Source of the DNA: Clostridia bacterium
GTDB taxonomy: Bacteria; Bacillota; Clostridia; Oscillospirales; CAG-272
Assembly (NCBI GenBank): GCA_900769475.1
Contig: CAAGGQ010000093.1
Location: forward strand, 1-6,315
DNA length: 6,315 bases
Direction of reading: 5' to 3'
The position numbers and the translations under genes were made by a program. Under the pieces are notes generated by a model. It was given only the letters and a program-made list of their open reading frames with translations, ran no database searches and was not told the DNA's origin. Numbering within the stretch: position 1 is the first letter of the stretch; every line of letters starts with the position of its first letter. Of the stretch, positions 1 through 5,567 are shown one piece after another.

Positions 1-55
1 ATCCGTCATTTGAAGGAAACGAACGGCTCCTTTCGCTTCTGATTACGAGGTGTAA

Positions 56-1789
56 ATGGCAAAAATTATTGTAAAAGCACCGTTCTATAAGCCCGGACAT
101 AAGACGGAGAAGGGGCAATCTCGCGGAGGATATGCGCAGTATATCGGAACGCGCGAGGGCGTTGAAATTCTCCGTAGCGGAATGGCAGGCTATATCGGTG
201 AGCGTCGTGGATCTCACGGTCTCTTCTCTGATGAGGGTGTTGACGTTTCTCTCTCAAAGATCAGCGAGGAAATAGACAATCATCCCGGAAACGTTTGGGG
301 ATTTATCATCTCACTCAAGCGCGAGGATGCCGAGAGAGTGGGCTACAATTCTGCCGAGCAATGGGTCAATCTCCTGCGCTCTCGACGGAATATTATTGCC
401 AAAGAGATGGGCATTACACCCTCCAACCTGCGCTGGGTCGCCGCCTATCACAACAAGGAGAGCAACCCTCACGTCCACATGATGGTGTGGTCGTCCCGAT
501 CGCAAGAGCCTTATCTTTCTCGCGAGGGCATTCACAATATCAAGAAGACCTTTGCCTCGGATATCTTTCGCCAAGAGCATATCCAAATTTATAAAAAGCA
601 GACCGAGGCAAGAGAGGATGTCAAGGAGAATTGCCGCAAGCGGATCGAGGATATTGTCGCTGAGATCCGCAGAGGCAACCACGCCTTCTCACTCGAAATT
701 CTTGCAAAAATGGAGTTGCTTTCCGAAAAGCTTTCGAAGCACAAGGGCAAAAAGGTCTACGGATATCTCGATAAAAATACCAAGGCTTTGGTCAAAGATA
801 TCGTAAAATTGTTCGGCGCTGACGAGCAGATCTCGGAGCTGTATGACGCTTGGTATCGCTACAAATGCGAGATCGTTCGTACCTATACCGATGAGATTCC
901 CGACAAGATTCCCATCGAGGACAACGAAGAATTCAAATCGGTTCGCAACGCAGTCGTCAAAAGTGCCGCGGAGATTTCATCTCCGTCGGCACAGCCCGAC
1001 CGAGAAATTGATTACGATTACGCCGAGCTGAAGGAGAGAAAAAATGATTTTGATTATCTCTCTTACCATGCGGAATTCCGTAATGATCCCATGCTGTTCT
1101 ATCGCCTCGGCAGATATTATCTTGAGAAGACGGACGATATGGAGAACGCAGAATGGTGGCTTCGAATGGCGGCTGACCGAGGCATTGAGGTTGCCTCCTA
1201 CCTCGTCTACAAAGCTTACCGTGACGGTAAGTTTACCGAAAAGCCGAGCGATAAGCTCCGCTATTTGCGCATGGCTGTGGACAAAAAGTTTGGATATGCC
1301 GAGTACGAATACGCCAAATATCTGATGGATAAATCGCCCGAAGATGCCAAGATATATTTTGAAAGAGCCGCCTCTCACGGCAGCTTCCAAGCGGAATATA
1401 CCTACGGCAAGATGCTTTATGACGAGGGCAAGCGCGAGGAAGCTCGCGAATGGTTCAAGCGTTCCGCTCGGTCGGATGCGTGGACGCAAACGAGAGTTGG
1501 GCTACTGCTTTACTACGAGTACGAGGATCATGAGGCAGGCAAAGCCTTCCTTTCCTCTGCCGCTGAACAGGGCTACGAGCCAGCGTGTGAGGCGATACGT
1601 TCTATCGAGCAGGGGCTCAACGCGCGGATCGTCATCGGCGTATGCGATCTGTTTTATTACGCAAGCAACATTCTCGACGAGCGATGCGAGGATATGTACA
1701 GCTCCGAGCATCAGATCGATTACCACGGCATCGACAAGAAGCAACGCCGTGAAGACCAAGCCAAGAGGCATGGTATTATTATGTATTGA
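56..1789 (+). CDS. MOB_P-type (MobP3-like) relaxase with C-terminal Sel1-like repeats
   Basis: Predicted DNA relaxase that would nick one strand at oriT, stay joined to the 5' end through a tyrosine and start conjugative transfer. The 577-residue product has a relaxase domain over about residues 1-185. The metal-binding histidine motif is visible as H132-N-K-E-S-N-P-H139-V-H141, followed by a hydrophobic strand (MMVW). Y26 and Y29, in GGYAQYI, are candidates for the catalytic tyrosine. Residues about 185-340 are charged and probably helical. About 344-515 hold several Sel1/TPR-like units with the signature A..WL..AA..G (for example AEWWLRMAADRG, AKIYFERAASHG, GKAFLSSAAEQG). The ATG at 56 has GAGGTG at 47-52, rather close but usable. 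The gene lies upstream of two integrases, as expected in a mobilizable element. The family level is firm from the His motif and the N-terminal pattern. The MobP3 subgroup is from memory. Oddity: the Sel1 repeats, a protein-interaction module, take the place where helicase or primase domains sit in other relaxases. Confidence 0.88.
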   Translation: MAKIIVKAPFYKPGHKTEKGQSRGGYAQYIGTREGVEILRSGMAGYIGERRGSHGLFSDEGVDVSLSKISEEIDNHPGNVWGFIISLKREDAERVGYNSAEQWVNLLRSRRNIIAKEMGITPSNLRWVAAYHNKESNPHVHMMVWSSRSQEPYLSREGIHNIKKTFASDIFRQEHIQIYKKQTEAREDVKENCRKRIEDIVAEIRRGNHAFSLEILAKMELLSEKLSKHKGKKVYGYLDKNTKALVKDIVKLFGADEQISELYDAWYRYKCEIVRTYTDEIPDKIPIEDNEEFKSVRNAVVKSAAEISSPSAQPDREIDYDYAELKERKNDFDYLSYHAEFRNDPMLFYRLGRYYLEKTDDMENAEWWLRMAADRGIEVASYLVYKAYRDGKFTEKPSDKLRYLRMAVDKKFGYAEYEYAKYLMDKSPEDAKIYFERAASHGSFQAEYTYGKMLYDEGKREEAREWFKRSARSDAWTQTRVGLLLYYEYEDHEAGKAFLSSAAEQGYEPACEAIRSIEQGLNARIVIGVCDLFYYASNILDERCEDMYSSEHQIDYHGIDKKQRREDQAKRHGIIMY

Positions 1790-1818
1790 GTCAAATATGC
1801 GTATTTGGCGATTATTGA

Positions 1819-1850
1819 AGCCCCAGCCGAACAATGACACGGTTGGGGCT
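1819..1850 (+). other. Hairpin after the relaxase gene (11-bp stem)
   Basis: AGCCCCAGCCG (1819-1829) pairs with CGGTTGGGGCT (1840-1850) around a 10-base loop, with one G-U pair. It starts 30 bases after the relaxase stop. No T-run follows directly, so it is not a classical terminator by itself. It is the first of three stem-loops in the relaxase-to-1924 gap. It may protect the mRNA end, add to termination together with the next hairpin, or serve as a DNA structure for mobilization. The sequence does not decide between these. Confidence 0.55.
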
Positions 1851-1852
1851 AC

Positions 1853-1876
1853 GCCACAGAGAAAAGTGGCTGTTTT
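1853..1876 (+). terminator. Weak terminator-like hairpin downstream of the relaxase
   Basis: GCCAC (1853-1857) and GTGGC (1866-1870) form a 5-bp stem with an A-rich 8-base loop, followed by TGTTTT (1871-1876). Stem plus T-run fits a short intrinsic terminator for the relaxase transcript. The stem is short and the T-run interrupted, so read-through into the gene at 1924 is likely. A third small hairpin, GCGGT/ACCGC with loop ACAG, lies at 1879-1892. Confidence 0.4.
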
Positions 1877-1923
1877 AGGCGGTACAGACCGCGCAAAAAT
1901 AACGAAAAAAAGAGGTATTTTCC

Positions 1924-2217
1924 ATGATAACCGGAATTAAGAAGTCTCACAAGACAACGGAAATATTCTTTGACGAGGGTAGCGATATCCTCGTCATCAA
2001 CACCTATAACACCAGCCTCAAGAACAGGCTCACGGCATATGCGAGGGTTTATCCCGACCTTTGCCGTCAGACCGATGACAACGAAACGGGCGGCCTATCC
2101 TTTGAAATACAGAAGGACAGATTCTCCTTCCGCCTTCTTCCGCCATGCTCGGACGAGCGTAAAGAAAAGGCACGAGCCTGCGCCGAGGCACTTAACCAAT
2201 CCCGAAAGGAGCTTTGA
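1924..2217 (+). CDS. Small hypothetical protein (97 aa)
   Basis: Not assigned to a function. The ATG at 1924 has AAAGAGGT ending at 1916, seven bases upstream, a good ribosome binding site. The product has no signal peptide or membrane segment, so it is probably cytoplasmic. It begins with beta-like stretches (EIFFDEGSDILVINTYNTSL), has alternating charged and hydrophobic segments in the middle (LSFEIQKDRFSFRLL) and ends in a charged helix (DERKEKARACAEALNQSRKEL). The look is that of a small alpha/beta protein. I have the impression of similar small proteins on clostridial mobile elements, but cannot name a family. It sits between relaxase and integrases and shows no helix-turn-helix or winged-helix pattern supporting a repressor or excisionase. 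An overlapping +1-frame ORF (1970-2341) lacks such a ribosome binding site and is treated as a shadow. Confidence 0.7.
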   Translation: MITGIKKSHKTTEIFFDEGSDILVINTYNTSLKNRLTAYARVYPDLCRQTDDNETGGLSFEIQKDRFSFRLLPPCSDERKEKARACAEALNQSRKEL

Positions 2218-2247
2218 TAACAATTTGATAACTATTCGAAAAAACGC

Positions 2248-2276
2248 TGGATATTCTCTCGAACATGTGATATGTT
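2248..2276 (+). promoter_or_regulatory. Candidate promoter of the integrase operon
   Basis: TGGATA (2248-2253) as -35 and TATGTT (2271-2276) as -10 are spaced by 17 bases, and TGA just before the -10 gives an extended -10. It lies in the 98-base gap before the first integrase, giving a leader of about 30 bases. The same layout, with similar upstream bases, recurs before the small gene at 5568 (5509-5537), which strengthens both calls. Neither hexamer is consensus, so a weak or activated promoter is likely. Confidence 0.45.
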
Positions 2277-2315
2277 TGGGGTACGAAAAAAACAACAGAA
2301 AGGTAGGTGAAACCT

Positions 2316-3494
2316 ATGGCAAAACGCAGACCGCAAGGTGACGGCACGATACGAAAACGCTCGGATGGGCGATGGGAAGCCCGAATCATCATCGGACACA
2401 AGAACGATGGCTCCCCGATGTATAAGTCCGCCTTCGCAAAAACGCAGAAAAGCGCCTTAAAGCAGCTCCATCAGCTCCTTGACCTCTACCGTGACGTTGA
2501 CCTCACCGAAGAATGCCGCATGACGCTCGGCGAGTGGATGGATAAGTGGATGGACGAGTATATGATATTCACCATCAAGGAGAATACCATCAAGGGCTAT
2601 CGCTCACAGATCGACCATCAGATCAAGCCGTTTATCGGTCATAAGCAGCTCGCCTCACTCACCACGGCAGATATTCAAAAATTCTACAACAAGATCAAAA
2701 AGGAAGGTAGAGTGCATCCGCATCCCATCCACGGACACGTTCTCTCCGACAGCATGGTGCGGAAAATACACATGATGCTCCACGAAGCCATGGAGGTGGC
2801 GGTCAGAGAGCGATATATCGTGCGCAATCCCACCGATAATACCACGATACCGAAAAAGACTACCACCGAAAAGCAGGTTCTCGACGATAGCCAGCTCAAC
2901 AGATTTCTGGAAGCCATTCAAGGTGAACCGTACTGGCACGACTTCTTCTACGTGGAGGTCATGACAGGACTTAGGCGCGGTGAGATATGCGGTATCAAGT
3001 GGAGTGACATTGATTTCAACGAAGGAACGCTGTGCATCAAGCGTTCCGTATCCACGAAGGAGGGTGGCGGTGTTAGCATCGGTGAGACCAAAACCGACGC
3101 AGGCGTGAGAACCATCATCATGCCACCAAGCGTGGCAACGCTCCTATGGAAAAAGCGATCGGATGCGATCAACGAGTGGGTATTTCCGCACTATACCAAC
3201 CCCTCGGATCCCTTACACCCAAGCTCCGCATACAAGAAGCTCAAAACCCTCCTCAAAAGGTTGGAGCTTCCTCTGCTGAGATTCCACGACCTACGGCACA
3301 CCTTTGCTACCCAAGCAACTGACGGCGGTGTCGATCCCAAGACCTTGGCAGGCATTCTCGGACACACCGATGCGAGCTTCACGCTTGATACCTATACCCA
3401 CGTAACGAGCGATATGCAGAGGGGTGCTTCTGCAATCGTCAATAATATGATGCAACAATTCTTAATAACAGAGGAAAACAATGGCGAACAATAA
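2316..3494 (+). CDS. Tyrosine recombinase / site-specific integrase 1
   Basis: Integrase of the phage/Tn916 tyrosine recombinase type, cutting and rejoining att DNA through a 3'-phosphotyrosine intermediate. The product is 392 residues from ATG 2316. An AP2-like arm-DNA-binding domain covers about 6-60 (QGDGTIRKRSDGRWEARI), a SAM-like core-binding domain about 68-175, and the catalytic domain about 186-368. Catalytic residues are all visible: R220 (TGLRRGE), K259, H324 and R327 (FHDLRHTF), H350 (ILGH) and nucleophile Y360 (DTYTHV). ATG 2316 is preferred over in-frame GTG 2307: AGGTGA at 2305-2310 is correctly placed for it, and the product then starts like its neighbour (MAK/MAN). The 3' end overlaps the second integrase by 14 bases, implying coupled translation. 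Family call is very secure; which of the two proteins acts at the nearby tRNA-Pro remnant is unknown. Confidence 0.95.
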   Translation: MAKRRPQGDGTIRKRSDGRWEARIIIGHKNDGSPMYKSAFAKTQKSALKQLHQLLDLYRDVDLTEECRMTLGEWMDKWMDEYMIFTIKENTIKGYRSQIDHQIKPFIGHKQLASLTTADIQKFYNKIKKEGRVHPHPIHGHVLSDSMVRKIHMMLHEAMEVAVRERYIVRNPTDNTTIPKKTTTEKQVLDDSQLNRFLEAIQGEPYWHDFFYVEVMTGLRRGEICGIKWSDIDFNEGTLCIKRSVSTKEGGGVSIGETKTDAGVRTIIMPPSVATLLWKKRSDAINEWVFPHYTNPSDPLHPSSAYKKLKTLLKRLELPLLRFHDLRHTFATQATDGGVDPKTLAGILGHTDASFTLDTYTHVTSDMQRGASAIVNNMMQQFLITEENNGEQ

Positions 3495-4917
3495 GAGAAA
3501 ACAGGGCGAAGGCACAGTACGCCTTCGCTCGGACGGACGCTGGGAAGGCAGAATCGTTGTAGGCTATAACGAGAAAGGCAATCCCAAGACCAAAAGCGTA
3601 TTTGCCTCTACAAAGGGCGAGTGCGAGGAAAAGCTCAAAGCACTCAAAGAGGAGCTCGGCAAGATCGCACAGAGAGTCAAGCCCGAAATGCCCTTCGGCG
3701 AATGGATCGATTACTGGTATCAGAGCTTTTGCAAGCCTGCCTTACGAGAAAGCACACAGTCGGGATATGAGAACGCCATCTACCGTCACATCATCCCGAA
3801 CCTTGGACACATCCCCCTCTGCAAGCTGGCACAGAACGATCTGCAACAGTTTTACGCTAACCTCAAGAAGAACGGCAGGTTACGGTACTCCGACACTTGC
3901 GGAAAAGGCGTATCCGACAGACCGGTCCGCGCCTGCCCCTCAAGATGCCGTTCAGCCCTTGAAAAAGCGGTGGATGATGGCTTGATCACGAGGAATCCCT
4001 CGGCAGGGTGTAAGCTCCCACCGAAGAAAGGCAAGGAGATGCAGATACTCACCAAAAGCGAGCTGGGGAGGTTCTTCGCCCGTGCCAAAGAGGAAGGATA
4101 TTACGAGCTGTTCCTCCTCGAGCTGTCCACAGGCATGCGCCGAGGGGAGATCGTAGGACTCAAATGGAGTGACTTTAACGCCGCAACCAGTAGCCTGCGT
4201 ATCGCAAGACAAGCCAACAGAGTCAAGGGCAAAACAGTGGTTCAACCGCCCAAAACCAAGACCTCGATACGAACGGTGGTGCTTCCGCAGTATATGACCG
4301 AGATCCTCACCGAAATGAAGAAGGAAAAGACCTGCGAGTGGATATTCCCGTCACCCGTCAATATCGGTGAGCCGAGAAATCCTTCTGCACTCTACAAGAG
4401 ATTCCAACTGCTCCTTGAACGGTCTGGATGTAAGAAGATACGCTTCCACGACCTGCGCCACACCTTCGCAACGATGGCACTCGAAAACGGAATGAACGTG
4501 AAGGTGCTGTCCGATATGATAGGGCACATCAGCGCGGAGACCACCCTCAACATTTATTCCCACGTGACCGACACCATGCGAACCCAAGCATCGGTCAAAA
4601 TCGACCGCAAAATAGGCGGTACAGACGCACCGATGCCCGAAGCGAAGGTAGAGCCGAGAATAGAGGAAACGAGCGCGGTTGACGAAAATTTCGAGCCGTG
4701 GCAACCCAAATACCGCAAGCCCGGCACGGGATGCGTATATCAGATCAATGACAGCCTGTGGGAAGGAAGCTTCTATCCAAGACTCGCCGATGGCAAGCGA
4801 AAGAAATTCAACGTATACGCAAAGACGCGAGAGGAGTGTGAGGAAGCACTTGCCAAAATGATTGCCGAGAAGAAAGCGGAGATAGCAGCCGAGAAGGCAA
4901 AAATGAAAACCGCATAA
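3481..4917 (+). CDS. Tyrosine recombinase / integrase 2 with a duplicated arm-binding domain
   Basis: Second tyrosine recombinase, 478 residues and longer than the roughly 390 of its neighbour. The arm-binding domain is at about 8-60 (QGEGTVRLRSDGRWEGRI), the core-binding domain at about 70-180, and the catalytic domain at about 188-370 with R220 (TGMRRGE), K258, H323 and R326 (FHDLRHTF), H349 (MIGH) and Y359 (NIYSHV). After an acidic, proline-containing linker (about 380-412), residues 415-458 repeat the N-terminal domain: G.G.V...D..WEG at 415-429 and A.T..ECEE at 447-455 match 9-23 and 42-50. The last 20 residues are Lys/Glu/Ala-rich and helical. Start ATG 3481 has AGAGGA at 3470-3475 inside the upstream gene. 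The gene lies next to the tRNA-derived att core, the usual place for the acting integrase. Activity seems intact; the role of the extra domain is inferred to be additional att DNA contact. Confidence 0.95.
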   Translation: MANNKRKQGEGTVRLRSDGRWEGRIVVGYNEKGNPKTKSVFASTKGECEEKLKALKEELGKIAQRVKPEMPFGEWIDYWYQSFCKPALRESTQSGYENAIYRHIIPNLGHIPLCKLAQNDLQQFYANLKKNGRLRYSDTCGKGVSDRPVRACPSRCRSALEKAVDDGLITRNPSAGCKLPPKKGKEMQILTKSELGRFFARAKEEGYYELFLLELSTGMRRGEIVGLKWSDFNAATSSLRIARQANRVKGKTVVQPPKTKTSIRTVVLPQYMTEILTEMKKEKTCEWIFPSPVNIGEPRNPSALYKRFQLLLERSGCKKIRFHDLRHTFATMALENGMNVKVLSDMIGHISAETTLNIYSHVTDTMRTQASVKIDRKIGGTDAPMPEAKVEPRIEETSAVDENFEPWQPKYRKPGTGCVYQINDSLWEGSFYPRLADGKRKKFNVYAKTREECEEALAKMIAEKKAEIAAEKAKMKTA

Positions 4918-4925
4918 ACGCAACA

Positions 4926-4954
4926 GAGGGCTGACCGAAGCACGGTCAGCCCTC
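4926..4954 (+). terminator. Hairpin terminator of the integrase operon
   Basis: A perfect 12-bp stem, GAGGGCTGACCG (4926-4937) with CGGTCAGCCCTC (4943-4954), closes over loop AAGCA, nine bases after the integrase 2 stop. It is followed by AAAATTT rather than a clean T-run. Position and stem strength support termination, while the poor U-tract leaves some doubt about efficiency. Confidence 0.7.
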
Positions 4955-4975
4955 AAAATTTACGGTGCTGAAGAC

Positions 4976-5009
4976 AAAGAAAAAGGGCTTTGAGATTGCT
5001 CTCAAAGCC
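4976..5009 (-). terminator. Leftward intrinsic terminator just after the tRNA 3' end
   Basis: GGCTTTGAG (4986-4994) pairs with CTCAAAGCC (5001-5009) around a 6-base loop. On the minus strand the stem is followed by TTTTTCTTT (4976-4984). It begins five bases after the CCA of the tRNA-Pro fragment, so it fits the native terminator of a tRNA gene carried with the att core. After integration it would end the restored tRNA transcript and, with the + strand hairpin at 4926-4954, insulate the integrase operon from the tRNA locus. Confidence 0.75.
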
Positions 5010-5014
5010 GATTT

Positions 5015-5060
5015 TGGTCGAGATGACAAGATTCGAACTTGCGACTTCCACGTCCCGAAC
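5015..5060 (-). other. tRNA-Pro(CGG) 3' half: integrase attachment core (attP or element junction)
   Basis: Read on the minus strand this is a canonical tRNA 3' part. It has anticodon loop TTCGGGA with anticodon CGG (5053-5059), the 3' anticodon stem CGTGG, variable loop AAGTC, T-arm GCAAG-TTCGAAT-CTTGT, acceptor strand CATCTCG, discriminator A and encoded CCA (5015-5017). The match to proline tRNAs stops just upstream of the loop: the bases that should form the 5' anticodon stem, D-arm and 5' acceptor strand are absent. Tyrosine integrases often use exactly this segment, crossing over in the anticodon loop so that the element restores the tRNA 3' end. The integrase genes lie just beyond the CCA side, as in tRNA-integrase islands. 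Without the 5' half it cannot be a functional tRNA in this configuration. Confidence 0.85.
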
Positions 5061-5073
5061 AAATACGCCATCG

Positions 5074-5194
5074 TTTTTTGACTACTTTTGTTGACTTTTT
5101 GATGCTTTTTAGTCCGAAAACGATGCTTTCCGATGCTCTTGTAAGCACTGTTTCCACGTAGTCCGAAGCCGTAGATGGTCAAAGATGTGGTCAA
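5074..5194. repeat. Cluster of short repeats beside the att core (candidate integrase arm sites)
   Basis: Several short words recur within 120 bases of the tRNA fragment. TTGAC is at 5078-5082 and 5091-5095, and its inverse GTCAA at 5178-5182 and 5190-5194. GATGCT is at 5101, 5122 and 5132, that is 21 and 10 bases apart, close to two and one helical turns. TAGTCCGAA is at 5110-5118 and 5159-5167. Repeated words flanking a recombination core are typical of arm-type integrase or excisionase sites. The words are short and the region AT-rich, so some copies may be chance. Confidence 0.4.
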
Positions 5195-5225
5195 GCCACA
5201 ATCCGAACCAACAAACCAAACCGCG

Positions 5226-5234
5226 ATTATAGCA
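5226..5234 (-). promoter_or_regulatory. Possible leftward extended -10 promoter
   Basis: On the minus strand TGC-TATAAT (TATAAT at 5226-5231) is a perfect extended -10. No good -35 is found at 16-18 bases. If active it would read towards the att core, like the stronger promoter at 5294-5322. Confidence 0.3.
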
Positions 5235-5293
5235 AACTCATACCGTCAGGTGACTAAACGGTTCACCCCGTGTCGAGTTTTTCTTCTGCCGTT

Positions 5294-5322
5294 AGTATAC
5301 CATACTTCAGGAGATTAGTCAA
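5294..5322 (-). promoter_or_regulatory. Strong leftward sigma70-type promoter facing the att core
   Basis: On the minus strand TTGACT (5317-5322), a 17-base spacer and TATACT (5294-5299) form a near-consensus promoter, with start expected near 5287. The -10 overlaps the small palindrome AGTAT-ACC-ATACT (5294-5306), a possible operator. No convincing minus-strand gene follows before the tRNA fragment about 230 bases away. It may make a short RNA ending at the 4976-5009 terminator, or read out of the element into flanking DNA after integration. Confidence 0.6.
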
Positions 5323-5339
5323 CCACCTTTGCTCGAAAT

Positions 5340-5375
5340 GCAAAAATTGATGCGCAGTAGACGAAAGAAAACGCC
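5340..5375. repeat. Imperfect direct repeat, copy 1
   Basis: This 36-base segment begins GCAAAA, ends with AAAGAAAACGCC (5364-5375) and matches 5438-5472 at most positions with one gap. Weaker similarity continues into the following purine-rich bases (GAGAAAA). Offset between copies is about 98 bases. Function is unknown; no gene is supported here. Confidence 0.45.
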
Positions 5376-5437
5376 TTGCAGAGAAAAGAAGGAAATCAAT
5401 GCTACTGCAGCCGACCGAATAAAAACTGTATTAAAAC

Positions 5438-5472
5438 GCAAAATTTGCATCGCTGTAAGCAAAGAAAACGCC
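5438..5472. repeat. Imperfect direct repeat, copy 2
   Basis: Second copy of the 5340-5375 repeat, ending with the identical 12-mer AAAGAAAACGCC (5461-5472). It starts with the odd-centred palindrome GCAAA-A-TTTGC (5438-5448), which copy 1 preserves only partly. It lies just upstream of the promoter at 5509-5537 and could be a regulatory site or a remnant of a local duplication. Confidence 0.45.
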
Positions 5473-5508
5473 CGGAGAAAAAAGTTGGATTTATTTTCGA
5501 AAAAGTGC

Positions 5509-5537
5509 TGGACTTCCGCAACCTTCTGTGGTATGTT
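5509..5537 (+). promoter_or_regulatory. Promoter of the DUF6809-like gene
   Basis: TGGACT (5509-5514) and TATGTT (5532-5537) are separated by 17 bases, with TGG before the -10 giving an extended -10. The expected start near 5544 leaves a leader of about 24 bases containing the ribosome binding site. The upstream TTCGAAAAA..GCTGGA arrangement (from 5496) is shared with the integrase promoter region from 2235. Confidence 0.5.
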
Positions 5538-5567
5538 GTTGTGCTGACAGAAAAGGAGGCACAACCT

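Noticed and set aside
12..39. Weak inverted repeat GAAG-GAAA / TTTC-G-CTTC before the relaxase
   Set aside because: The short bulged stem with an 11-base loop cannot be told from chance and is not enough to call oriT.
1..74. Possible tail of an upstream gene: frame 1 open to TGA 40-42, frame 3 open to TAA 72-74
   Set aside because: Both are too short to recognise and neither can be preferred. A mobilization gene upstream of the relaxase would be expected, but the sequence does not show it.
1344..1940. 198-residue + strand ORF overlapping the relaxase end
   Set aside because: It lies out of frame within the Sel1 repeats, with low-complexity Arg/Ser/Thr-rich translation typical of a shadow frame.
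4351..4956. Minus-strand 201-residue ORF opposite integrase 2
   Set aside because: It is fully antisense to a secure integrase gene and shows no domain or ribosome binding site.
4946..5194. Minus-strand 82-residue ORF with SQVRILSSRPK
   Set aside because: It reads through the tRNA remnant and both terminators; this peptide pattern is a common false ORF made by tRNA 3' ends. TTG start, no ribosome binding site.
5249..5271. GGTGA/TCACC and ACGG/CCGT mini-hairpins before GAGTTTTTC
   Set aside because: Stems are only 4-5 bp and mutually exclusive, with the T-run offset; too weak for a terminator call.
5074..5490. Repeats considered as a CRISPR array or plasmid origin iterons
   Set aside because: Repeat units are short, irregularly spaced and too few, there are no cas or replication genes, and the location by the att core fits recombinase sites better.
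5329..5547. 72-residue + ORF and the opposite 81-residue minus ORF
   Set aside because: The TTG-started or unsupported frames over repeats and promoter sequence have no ribosome binding site, and the translations look random.
5376..5567. N-terminal extension of the DUF6809-like frame
   Set aside because: The extension lacks a ribosome binding site and crosses the likely promoter; the family-like protein starts at 5568 behind AAAAGGAGG.
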